Below are positions 23,641 through 31,430 of a stretch of DNA of 64,000 bases, in pieces; positions within the stretch are counted from its first letter, which is position 1, and each line of letters starts with the position of its first letter. The notes beneath the pieces are model-generated. The model did not search any database. It was not told the origin of the DNA and worked only from the letters and a program-made list of their open reading frames with translations. The stretch spans positions 1,054,001 through 1,118,000 of the forward strand of contig JASNYI010000002.1 of assembly GCA_048500275.1 (NCBI GenBank), in the 5' to 3' direction. The DNA is from UBA5066 sp048500275 (GTDB lineage Bacteria > Acidobacteriota > Thermoanaerobaculia > UBA5066). Made by a program: the position numbers and the translations under genes.

Positions 23641-24894
23641 GTGACCGGAGGCGCCTCACCGGCCCCGCGAGTCCTCCTCGGCGTCAGCGGCGGAATCGCG
23701 GCCTACAAGTCCGCCGAGATCGTCCGGCTCCTCGTCGAAAAGGGGGCGTCCGTACGGGTCCTGATGACGCCCGCCGCCCAGCGCTTCATCACGCCGCTGA
23801 CGCTCTCGGTCCTCTCGAAGGCGCCGGTCGTCGCCGACCTCTGGGATCCCGCCTCCGGCGCCGTCGACCACATCGAGCTCGCCCGCTGGGGAGAGGTCCT
23901 GGCGGTGGCCCCCGCGACCGCCGACGTCCTCGCGAAGATGGCGCGGGGCATCGGGGACGAGGCGCTCTCGACCTACGCTCTCGCGCACCGCCGGGCCATC
24001 GTCGTCGCCCCCGCGATGAACACCTGGATGTGGGCCCACCCCGCGACCCAGGAGAACGTGAAGATCCTCAGGGGACGCGGCGCCGTCGTCGTCGAACCCG
24101 AATCGGGAGACCTCGCCTGCGGCGACGTCGGTCCCGGACGGATGGCCCCTCCTTCCCGGCTCGTCGATGCCGTTCTCGGCGCGGCCCGCGTCTCGAGGAG
24201 CCTCGCCGGGCGGCGCATCGTCGTGACGGCCGGACCGACGCGCGAGCCCATCGACCCCGTGAGGTTCCTGACGAACCGCAGCTCGGGCCGGATGGGCTAC
24301 GCCCTCGCCCGCGAGGCCGAGAAGCGCGGGGCCGAGGTCGTACTGGTGAGCGGGCCCGTTTCCATCGACCCTCCGCCCAACGTGCGCCTCCTGCGCGTCG
24401 ACCGGACCTCCGAGATGCGGGAGGCCGTCCTCGGGGAGCTCCCGTCGGCCGACGCCCTCGTCATGGCGGCCGCCCCGGCGGACTTTCAGGCCGAGGCATT
24501 CACTCCCAGGAAGATCAAGAGGGCCGGTGGAATCCCCGAGATCCGCCTCGCGCTCGCTCCAGACATCCTCGCCGCCGTTCGGGACCTGCGTACTCCCCGC
24601 CAGGTCGTCGTCGCCTTCGCGGCCGAGACCGACGACCTGGCCGGCAACGCCCGCCGGAAGCTCCTCGAGAAAGGGGCGGATCTCCTCGTCGCAAACGACG
24701 TCTCCCGCTCCGGCATCGGATTCGACAGCGAGGAGAACGAGGTCCTCCTTCTCGCCGCCGGGGAGTCGGAGCCGGTCGCCGTGCCCCGGGCGGCCAAGTC
24801 CGTGGTGGCCGCCCGCATTCTCGAGCGCCTCGCGGCGCTCCTCGACGAAAGATGCCCACGCGCACCCGTCGCCCCCGCCGCGCCGACGCCCTGA
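23641..24894 (+). CDS. coaBC: Bifunctional phosphopantothenoylcysteine decarboxylase/synthetase
   Basis: This enzyme carries out two steps of coenzyme A synthesis. The N-terminal flavoprotein decarboxylase (about 1-185) has GVSGGIAAYKSAEIVRLL, DHIELARWGEVLAVAPATADVLAKMA with the catalytic His, and PAMNTWMWAHPATQENV. The C-terminal synthetase (about 190-400) has VVTAGPTREPIDPVRFLTNRSSGRMGYAL. The 417-aa length is typical. The GTG start lies 9 bp after rpoZ. It overlaps the UDG gene by 43 bp. Confidence 0.96.
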   Translation: MTGGASPAPRVLLGVSGGIAAYKSAEIVRLLVEKGASVRVLMTPAAQRFITPLTLSVLSKAPVVADLWDPASGAVDHIELARWGEVLAVAPATADVLAKMARGIGDEALSTYALAHRRAIVVAPAMNTWMWAHPATQENVKILRGRGAVVVEPESGDLACGDVGPGRMAPPSRLVDAVLGAARVSRSLAGRRIVVTAGPTREPIDPVRFLTNRSSGRMGYALAREAEKRGAEVVLVSGPVSIDPPPNVRLLRVDRTSEMREAVLGELPSADALVMAAAPADFQAEAFTPRKIKRAGGIPEIRLALAPDILAAVRDLRTPRQVVVAFAAETDDLAGNARRKLLEKGADLLVANDVSRSGIGFDSEENEVLLLAAGESEPVAVPRAAKSVVAARILERLAALLDERCPRAPVAPAAPTP

Positions 24895-25646
24895 CCGCCG
24901 CACTGGGGTACTTCCGCGACCTCGGCGTGCGGGACGTCCTTTTGCCGCCGCCGTCCGGAGCCCCGCTCCCCGAGGGGGCGGGGGCGGCCGCGGCCGTCAT
25001 CGGCGGGTCTTCCGGCCCGGAGACGAGATCTGCATCCCCGGTCAATCCCGCCCCCGCCGCCTTCGGGGACCTCGAATCGATCCGGGCGGCCGTCGCCTCC
25101 TGCCAGCTCTGCGGGCTCTGCCGCACGCGGACGCAGACCGTCTTCTCGGACGGCGGCGGGCGAAGCCGCCTCATGTTCGTGGGGGAGGCCCCGGGGGCCG
25201 ACGAGGACGCCTCGGGCGTGCCGTTCGTCGGCCGCGCGGGACAGCTCCTGACGAAGATGATCGAGGCCGGGATGGGGCTGTCGCGCAGGGACGTCTACAT
25301 CGCGAACGTCCTGAAGTGCCGGCCGCCGGGGAACCGAAACCCCGAGCCGGACGAGATCGCGAGCTGCCGCCCGTACCTCGACGCGCAGATCGATCTCGTG
25401 AAGCCGGCCGTCCTCGTGGCCCTCGGCAAGTTCGCCGCGCAGTTTCTGCTCGACACCGAGGAGCCGATCAGCCGGCTTCGCGGGCGCTGGGGAAGCCGCA
25501 ACGGGATCCCGGTGATGCCCACCTATCACCCCTCGTTCCTGCTTCGCCAGCCCGAGAAGAAGAAGGAAGCATGGGCCGACCTCCAGCAGGTTCTCCAGAA
25601 GCTCGGCCTCCCGGTTCCCGGGAGGAAGGAGCCCCAGAGCCCGTGA
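24852..25646 (+). CDS. Uracil-DNA glycosylase, family 4/5 (iron-sulfur)
   Basis: This 264-aa DNA repair enzyme removes uracil from DNA. After a roughly 75-residue low-complexity N-terminus come the cluster cysteines CQLCGLC near residue 84. The active-site motif GEAPGADEDASGVPFVGRAGQLL is near 113, with more cysteines in NVLKCRPPGNRNP and SCRPYLDAQ. The C-terminal YHPSFLLRQPE completes the UDG fold. The ATG at 24852 lies within the 3' end of coaBC, an unusually long overlap. A later start within the N-terminal low-complexity region is possible. Confidence 0.9.
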   Translation: MPTRTRRPRRADALTAALGYFRDLGVRDVLLPPPSGAPLPEGAGAAAAVIGGSSGPETRSASPVNPAPAAFGDLESIRAAVASCQLCGLCRTRTQTVFSDGGGRSRLMFVGEAPGADEDASGVPFVGRAGQLLTKMIEAGMGLSRRDVYIANVLKCRPPGNRNPEPDEIASCRPYLDAQIDLVKPAVLVALGKFAAQFLLDTEEPISRLRGRWGSRNGIPVMPTYHPSFLLRQPEKKKEAWADLQQVLQKLGLPVPGRKEPQSP

Positions 25647-26260
25647 AGGCAGGCCGACTCGCCGGCCCGGCGCTGGTCGCCGCGTTCGCCGCGTTCGGCG
25701 CCGTGCTCTTCGTCTCGGCGCGTCCCGGCTCCCGGGCGGCCCCCGCGTCCGCGCCTGCGTTCCCGGAGGCGTCGCCCGGATCGGACCGGACCCCGGCCGA
25801 GGACGCGGCGGTGGCGAGCGTGTCCGGGCCCGGACTTCGCCCGGCGACGAGCGAGGACGCCGTCGAGTCGGAAGGCCGCGAGGACCTCCTGTGGCTCTAC
25901 GGCAGCTACAGCCCCTACTTCGTCCGGGGGGACCTGAACTCCGACGGTCGGCTCGATTTCGCCCAGGCGTTCGTGAGGCGCGAAGGTCCCGAGCCGCTCT
26001 TCGACGTCGCCGTCTTCTTCGGCGGCGCCGACGGCTTCTCGGCCCCGGTCTGGGTCGATCGCGGCGTCCCGCTCTCGACAGGAGACCTCAGCGTCGATCG
26101 CTCCGTTCTCCTCGTCACCGAGGACGTCGACGAGGAGCTCCTGCGCCGCTTCCGGTGGGACCCAGCGGTCGGCCGTTTCGTCGACGTCGACGAGGGAGAG
26201 GGAGAAGAGGGCGAGGAACCCTGGACCGGGCCGGGCGGACAGCTCGGGACGACGGCCTGA
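25643..26260 (+). CDS. Hypothetical membrane-anchored protein with a DxNxDGxxD loop
   Basis: I do not recognise this 205-aa protein. Residues about 6-27 are a hydrophobic anchor or signal segment, and residues 30-75 are low-complexity Ala/Pro/Ser. The folded part contains GDLNSDGRLDFAQAFVRR, a calcium-binding-loop-like DxNxDGxxD pattern. A repeated beta-type sequence (DVAVFFGGADGFSAPVWVDR) resembles FG-GAP/VCBS repeats. The C-terminus is very acidic. It starts in a GTGA overlap with the UDG gene and precedes priA by 4 bp. Confidence 0.6.
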   Translation: MKAGRLAGPALVAAFAAFGAVLFVSARPGSRAAPASAPAFPEASPGSDRTPAEDAAVASVSGPGLRPATSEDAVESEGREDLLWLYGSYSPYFVRGDLNSDGRLDFAQAFVRREGPEPLFDVAVFFGGADGFSAPVWVDRGVPLSTGDLSVDRSVLLVTEDVDEELLRRFRWDPAVGRFVDVDEGEGEEGEEPWTGPGGQLGTTA

Positions 26261-26264
26261 CGCC

Positions 26265-28676
26265 GTGAGGCCGGACGAGACCGTCCGCAGGATCGCGGTC
26301 CTCCTGCCGACCGGGTTTCCCCACCTCGCCACGTACCGTCTCGCTCCGGAGATGCCGAGGCCGGAGGCCGGCGTCCGGGTCGCCGCTCCATTCGGGACGC
26401 GGCTCCTGACCGGCCTGGTCGCGCCCGTCGAGGCGCCTCCCGTGCCGGACGGGACGACGGAGCGGGAGATCCTCGCGATCCTCGACGAGTCGCCGTTCCT
26501 GGCCCCCTCCTTCGTCGGCCTGCTCCTCCGGGCGGCCTCCTACTACTTCGCCCCCCCGGGAGAGCTGCTGCGTGCGGCGGTCCCGGGCCGCCTTCTCGAC
26601 CTCGGGCAGGCGTCGTACGTCGCGACGAGCCGCGCCGTCGGGGCGCGCCTCCCCGCCGGGCCCGCCGCGGAAGCGCTTTCGGCGATCCTCTCGTCGGGGC
26701 GTGCCACGGCCCTCGAGCTGGCGGGCGCGATCGGAAACCGTGGACTCGGGAAGGCCCTCCGCTTCCTCCTCGACGAGGGTTTCGTCCGCATCCCGTCGGA
26801 GGAGATGCGCGCCGCGCGTCCACCCATGACGAGGAGCTGGGTCGCCCGCTCGTCGGCCGACGACCCCCGCATCGGAAGGAGCTCGAAGCGGCGCAGCGTC
26901 GTCGCCCACCTGTCGGCCCTGGGTCGCCCGGCCTCCGCAGAAGAGATGCGGGCCGCCGGGGCGACGCCCGCGGTCCTGGCCGCCCTCGCGAAATCCGGGC
27001 TCGTCGGCGCCGTCGAGGAGGAGAGGGCGTCAGACGCTTCCCTCCACGCCCTGCCCCCCCGCGCGACCGTCCCGATCGTCCCGACAGAGGCGCAGGAGCT
27101 TGCCGTGGAGGCCGTGGGCGCGGCTCTCGCGCGGAGAACCGAAGCCCGGTTCCTCCTGGACGGCGTCACCGGCAGCGGGAAGACGGAGGTCTACCTCGCG
27201 GCGCTCGAGAGGGCGATCGCGCTCGGACGGCAGGGGATCCTCCTCGTCCCGGAGATCGCCCTCGCCCCGGGGCTGATCCGGCGCGTCGTCTCCCGGTTCG
27301 GAAGCCGGGTGGCCCTCCTCCACAGCGGGCTCTCCGAAGGCGAGCGATCGGCCGCCTGGGAGCGGGCGCGGCGCGGAGAGGTGGACGCCGTGGTCGGGCC
27401 TCGGTCGGCCGTCTTCGCGCCCCTGCCGCGTCTCGGCCTCATCGTCGTCGACGAGGCGCACGACGCCGCCTACAAGCAGGCCGAGGCTCCACGGTACGAC
27501 GCCCGGACCGTCGCGCGCGTCAGGGCCCACGGCGAGGGCGCGGTCCTCCTCCTGGGCTCGGCGACGCCTTCCATGGAGCAGGAGCAGTCGGCCCGCGACG
27601 GCGGCCTCGGAAGGCTCGTCCTGCCGGCGCGCGCGGGCGCACGGGCCCGGGCCTCCGTCGAGGTCGTCGACCTGCGGGGGGAGCCGGCCCGCGCCGGCGA
27701 CCACGGGCGAATCCTCTTCGCGGCGCGGACGGTCACGCTCCTGGAGGAGGCCTTCGGAAGGGGAGAGCAGGCGATCGTCCTCCTCAATCGCCGGGGCTTC
27801 TCTCCCTCCCTCCTCTGCCGGTCCTGCGGACACGACTTCCGCTGCGCCGCGTGCTCCGTCTCGCGGACGTACCACCGCCGGGGCGAACGCCTCCTCTGTC
27901 ACTACTGCGGCGACTTCGTGCCTCGCCCGCGGGCCTGTCCGGCCTGCGGCTCCGAGATACTGATGCCGGTCGGCTTCGGAACGGAACGCCTCGCGGAGCG
28001 CTTCGAGGAGGTCTTCCCCGGGACCCCGTACGCCGTCCTCGACCGGGACGCGGCCGCCCGGAGGGGAGGCGCGGCCCGGGTCCTGGCCGACTTCGAGTCG
28101 GGGGCGGCGCGGGCCCTCCTGGGGACGCAGATGGTGGCGAAGGGGCACGACTTCCCGAACGCCACGGTCCTCGCCGTCCTCGACGCCGACGCCCTGCTCT
28201 CCTTCCCGGATTTCCGGTCGGCCGAGAAGACCTTCCAGCTCGTCACCCAGGCGGCCGGTCGCGTCGGGCGGGGGGAGAGGCCGGGAATCGTCGCGGTCCA
28301 GACGGCCCGTCCCGAGCACGAGGCGATCGCGGCGGCGGTAGCCCAGGACCACCCCCGGTTCGCGGAAGGGGAGCTGCGCTTCCGGCGGGCGTTCGGCTAC
28401 CCGCCCTACTCCCACCTCCTGCTCGCTCTCTGGACGGCGAAAGAGCTCGCCGAGGCGGAATCCGCGGCCCGCGCCGGGCGAGCGGCCCTCGCCGGGCTGC
28501 CGCGCCTCCGGCTGCTCGGCCCGGCGCCCGCGCCCCTCGAGAGGCTGAAGGGCCTCTACCGCGTCCAGGTCCTCGCCAGGTCGGAGTCCCGCGAGGCTCT
28601 CGCCGAGGCGGGCGAGCGCCTCCGGTCCCTCGACGTCCCCCCGCGCCTCGACCGCGACCCCCAGAGCCTGATGTGA
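26265..28676 (+). CDS. priA: Primosomal replication protein N' (PriA helicase)
   Basis: PriA restarts collapsed replication forks by loading the replisome. The 803-aa protein has the N-terminal DNA-binding region, Walker A GVTGSGKTEVYLAALE near residue 302, and VVDEAHDAAYKQ near 394. Paired zinc-binding cysteines lie at about 520-565 (CRSCGHDFRCAAC, then CHYCG and CPACGS), followed by GTERLAERFEEVFP. GTQMVAKGHDFPNATVL and QAAGRVGRG are conserved helicase motifs. The GTG start lies 4 bp after the hypothetical gene. A GC hairpin follows its stop. Confidence 0.95.
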   Translation: MRPDETVRRIAVLLPTGFPHLATYRLAPEMPRPEAGVRVAAPFGTRLLTGLVAPVEAPPVPDGTTEREILAILDESPFLAPSFVGLLLRAASYYFAPPGELLRAAVPGRLLDLGQASYVATSRAVGARLPAGPAAEALSAILSSGRATALELAGAIGNRGLGKALRFLLDEGFVRIPSEEMRAARPPMTRSWVARSSADDPRIGRSSKRRSVVAHLSALGRPASAEEMRAAGATPAVLAALAKSGLVGAVEEERASDASLHALPPRATVPIVPTEAQELAVEAVGAALARRTEARFLLDGVTGSGKTEVYLAALERAIALGRQGILLVPEIALAPGLIRRVVSRFGSRVALLHSGLSEGERSAAWERARRGEVDAVVGPRSAVFAPLPRLGLIVVDEAHDAAYKQAEAPRYDARTVARVRAHGEGAVLLLGSATPSMEQEQSARDGGLGRLVLPARAGARARASVEVVDLRGEPARAGDHGRILFAARTVTLLEEAFGRGEQAIVLLNRRGFSPSLLCRSCGHDFRCAACSVSRTYHRRGERLLCHYCGDFVPRPRACPACGSEILMPVGFGTERLAERFEEVFPGTPYAVLDRDAAARRGGAARVLADFESGAARALLGTQMVAKGHDFPNATVLAVLDADALLSFPDFRSAEKTFQLVTQAAGRVGRGERPGIVAVQTARPEHEAIAAAVAQDHPRFAEGELRFRRAFGYPPYSHLLLALWTAKELAEAESAARAGRAALAGLPRLRLLGPAPAPLERLKGLYRVQVLARSESREALAEAGERLRSLDVPPRLDRDPQSLM

Positions 28677-28690
28677 GGGGCCGGCGCCCC
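28677..28690 (+). terminator. GC hairpin after priA
   Basis: GGGGC-cggc-GCCCC forms a 5-bp all-GC stem with a 4-nt loop immediately after the priA stop and just before the accA -10 hexamer. There is no T tract, so it is a weak terminator candidate that would separate two transcription units. Confidence 0.4.
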
Positions 28691-28698
28691 CTCTCTGG

Positions 28699-28704
28699 TA
28701 CAGT
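28699..28704 (+). promoter_or_regulatory. -10 hexamer of a leaderless promoter for accA
   Basis: TACAGT with an extended TGG just upstream (TGgTACAGT) ends 6 nt before the GTG at 28711. No ribosome-binding site fits in the gap, so the mRNA should be leaderless. Confidence 0.55.
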
Positions 28705-28710
28705 CGGCCG

Positions 28711-29673
28711 GTGAGCCTCGAAAACCGCTTCGAGGAGCCGCTGGAGCGGCTCCGGGTCCGCATCGATGGACTTCGCCAGAGTCCGGAGAGCCCCGCCCGC
28801 GACAAGGCGATCCGCAAGCTCTCGGGCCGGCTCGAGAAGCTCGCCGGAGAGATCTACGCGAACCTCACGCCCTGGCAAAAGACGCTGGTGGCACGCCACC
28901 CGGGGCGCCCCTTCACCCTCGACTACGTCCGGGTCCTGCTGCGGGACTTCGTCGAGCTGCACGGGGACCGGGCCTACGCTGACGATCCCGCGATCGTCGC
29001 GGGCTTCGGCGTCCTCGGCGACCGGACGGTCGCCGTCGTCGGCCACCAGAAGGGACGCGACACGAAGGAGAAGATCCGGCGGAACTTCGGCATGCCGCGC
29101 CCCGAGGGATACCGCAAGGCGCTTCGCGTCATGAAGCTCGCGGAGAAGTTCCGGCGGCCGGTCCTGACCTTCATCGACACTCCGGGCGCCTATCCCGGGA
29201 TCGAGAGCGAGGAGCGCGGTGTCTCGGAAGCGATCGCCGCAAACCTCCTCGAGATGTCCCGGCTCGAGGTCCCGATCGTCGCGACGGTGACGGGAGAGGG
29301 GGGGTCCGGGGGCGCGCTCGGCATCGGCGTCACGGACGTCATCCTGATGCTGGAGCACTCGGTCTACTCCGTCATTTCTCCCGAAGGGTGCGCGGCCATC
29401 CTCTGGAAGGACCAGGCCCGCGCCCGGGAGGCGGCCGAAGCGATGAAGATGACCGCCGCCGACTGCAAGGCCCTGGGCGTCGCCGACGAAGTGATCCCGG
29501 AGCCTCCCGGCGGGGCTCACTCCGACCCGGTCGCGGCGATCGACGCCGTCGGGCGCGCCGTCCTCCGCCACCTCGACCGCCTCTCGGCGCTCCCGACCGA
29601 CGCCCTCCTCGAGGCCCGCTACGCGAAGTTCCGCCGCATGGGGGCCTGGGAGGGAACCGCGGCGACCCGGTGA
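28711..29673 (+). CDS. accA: Acetyl-CoA carboxylase carboxyltransferase subunit alpha
   Basis: AccA with AccD transfers the carboxyl group from biotin to acetyl-CoA, the first step of fatty acid synthesis. The 320-aa protein shows the family's FTLDYVRVLLRDFVELHGDR near residue 70, then GHQKGRDTKEKIRRNFGMPRPEGYRKALR near 111 (given here as GHQKGRDTKEKIRRNFGMPR). FIDTPGAYPGIESEERG is near 153 and VTGEGGSGGALGIGV near 191. The SVYSVISPEGCAAILWKD segment is also typical. No zinc ribbon is present, as expected for AccA. recJ starts in a GTGA overlap. Confidence 0.96.
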   Translation: MSLENRFEEPLERLRVRIDGLRQSPESPARDKAIRKLSGRLEKLAGEIYANLTPWQKTLVARHPGRPFTLDYVRVLLRDFVELHGDRAYADDPAIVAGFGVLGDRTVAVVGHQKGRDTKEKIRRNFGMPRPEGYRKALRVMKLAEKFRRPVLTFIDTPGAYPGIESEERGVSEAIAANLLEMSRLEVPIVATVTGEGGSGGALGIGVTDVILMLEHSVYSVISPEGCAAILWKDQARAREAAEAMKMTAADCKALGVADEVIPEPPGGAHSDPVAAIDAVGRAVLRHLDRLSALPTDALLEARYAKFRRMGAWEGTAATR

Positions 29674-31430
29674 CCCCGGACTTCCCGCCGCCCCGCGTCT
29701 CCCGTTCTCTCCGTCCTCAAGACCCGGAGGGAGCGATGCGCCTCGGCCGGGCGCTCGGAGTACCGGACGCCCTGGCCCGCGTCCTGGCCGCGCGTGGCCT
29801 CTCCTCGACCGAGGAGGCGCGCGCCTGGCTGGACCCGGGTCCGGAGGCGCTGCACGATCCGTTCGGAATGGGCGGAATGGCGGAGGCCGTCGACCTGCTC
29901 GTCGCGAGCGCCCGGCGCGGCGGCCGCGTCGTCGTATTCGGAGACTACGACTGCGACGGCATCGGAGCCCTCGCCATCCTGACGACGACCCTGAAACGGC
30001 TCGGGGCCGAGGCGATCCCGTTCGTTCCTCACCGTCTGCGGGACGGCTACGGGCTGCGGCCCGAGACCCTGCGCCGCGTCCTCGACGAGCACTCGCCCGA
30101 GGGAATCGTCACCGTCGACTGCGGCATCACGGCCGTCGAGCCGATCCGGGACGCCGTCGCGCGCGGCGTCTACGTCGTCGTCACCGACCACCACCTCCCG
30201 CCGGAAGAGCTGCCGGTGGGGGCGGTGCTCGTGAACCCGAAGATCCCGGGCTGCCCCTACCCGTTCAAGGACCTCGCCGGGGCCGGCCTCGCGTGGAAGC
30301 TCTCGGAGGCTCTCCTGCGGGCCGACGGCGCGAGGGCCGGCCTCCCGCTCACGGCCCTTCGCCCCTGGATGGCGTCGCTGGCGAAGGTCGCGGCCCTCTC
30401 GACGATCGCCGACATGGTTCCGCTCACCGGTGAGAACCGCGTCCTGGCCGCGTGGGGACTGGCCGGCCTCGCCGAGCCCCGGGCGCCCGGCCTTTCCGCG
30501 CTCCTGTCGCGCTGCTCGATCCGCCCGGGAAAGAGCCCGTCGGTCCACGACGTCGCCTTCCGGATCGCGCCGCGCCTCAACGCTTCCGGCCGGATCGACC
30601 ACGCCTTCCGGGCGCTCGAGCTCCTCACGACGGCCGACGAGGCCCGCGCGAACGTCCTCGCCGACGAGATCGAGGCGGCGAACACCGAACGGCGCCGGAT
30701 GCAGGAAGGGGTCGTCGCCTCGGCTCTCGCCCGCCTCTCCCGCACCTTCGACCCCGCCCGGGACGCGCTCGTCGTCGAGGCCGGCACTCCGGCCGAGGGC
30801 TGGCACCGCGGCGTCCTCGGGATCGCGGCGTCGAGGATCGCGAAGGAGCTCTCCCGTCCCGTCCTCCTCCTCGCGAGGGAGGACGGCAGGGTCGGCGGAA
30901 GCGGCCGGACCTGGGGCCTCACGCCGCTCTACGACAGGATCGCCCCGGTCGCGCGCCGCCACGGCGCCGAGTTCGGAGGGCACCGTGCGGCCATCGGGCT
31001 CTCGGTCGCCGCGGAAGGCTACGAAGCGTTCCGCGAGGACGCGCGCTCGGAGTTCGCCCTGGCCCGCGACGAGAACGAATGGAACGTCGTCTACGAGGCC
31101 GACACCGAGCTCGACCCGCCGGAGGTGACGCCCGCTCTCGTAGACGCCCTCGCCCGGCTGGAGCCACACGGCATGGGGAACCCGCGACCCCTGTTCCTCT
31201 TCCGGTCGCTCTCCTGGGACGGGCGGGGCAGGCCCGTCGGAGATCGGGGGCTCCGCCTCGTACTCGAAGGGGCCGGCGTCCGCCTCGAGGCGGTGGGCTG
31301 GTCGCTCGGAGACGTCCCCGCGGCCCGGCGACGGGGCCGGTGGGACGTCCTCGCCAGCGTCGCGCACGACGCCTTTCTGGGTCGCCCCGGACTCACGGTC
31401 CTCGACGCCGTCCCCTCGGAGGCCGCGTGA
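29670..31430 (+). CDS. recJ: Single-stranded-DNA-specific exonuclease RecJ
   Basis: RecJ is a 5'-3' single-strand exonuclease acting in recombination and mismatch repair. The 586-aa protein shows DHH-family motifs: VVFGDYDCDGIGALAIL near residue 88, TVDCGI near 148, and VVVTDHHLPPEELP near 169. The DHHA1 part has GGHRAAIGLSV near 435, and an OB-like C-terminus starts with PHGMGNPRPLFLF. The GTG start overlaps the accA stop. It is followed by an lptC/A gene, again with a GTGA overlap. Confidence 0.95.
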   Translation: MTPDFPPPRVSRSLRPQDPEGAMRLGRALGVPDALARVLAARGLSSTEEARAWLDPGPEALHDPFGMGGMAEAVDLLVASARRGGRVVVFGDYDCDGIGALAILTTTLKRLGAEAIPFVPHRLRDGYGLRPETLRRVLDEHSPEGIVTVDCGITAVEPIRDAVARGVYVVVTDHHLPPEELPVGAVLVNPKIPGCPYPFKDLAGAGLAWKLSEALLRADGARAGLPLTALRPWMASLAKVAALSTIADMVPLTGENRVLAAWGLAGLAEPRAPGLSALLSRCSIRPGKSPSVHDVAFRIAPRLNASGRIDHAFRALELLTTADEARANVLADEIEAANTERRRMQEGVVASALARLSRTFDPARDALVVEAGTPAEGWHRGVLGIAASRIAKELSRPVLLLAREDGRVGGSGRTWGLTPLYDRIAPVARRHGAEFGGHRAAIGLSVAAEGYEAFREDARSEFALARDENEWNVVYEADTELDPPEVTPALVDALARLEPHGMGNPRPLFLFRSLSWDGRGRPVGDRGLRLVLEGAGVRLEAVGWSLGDVPAARRRGRWDVLASVAHDAFLGRPGLTVLDAVPSEAA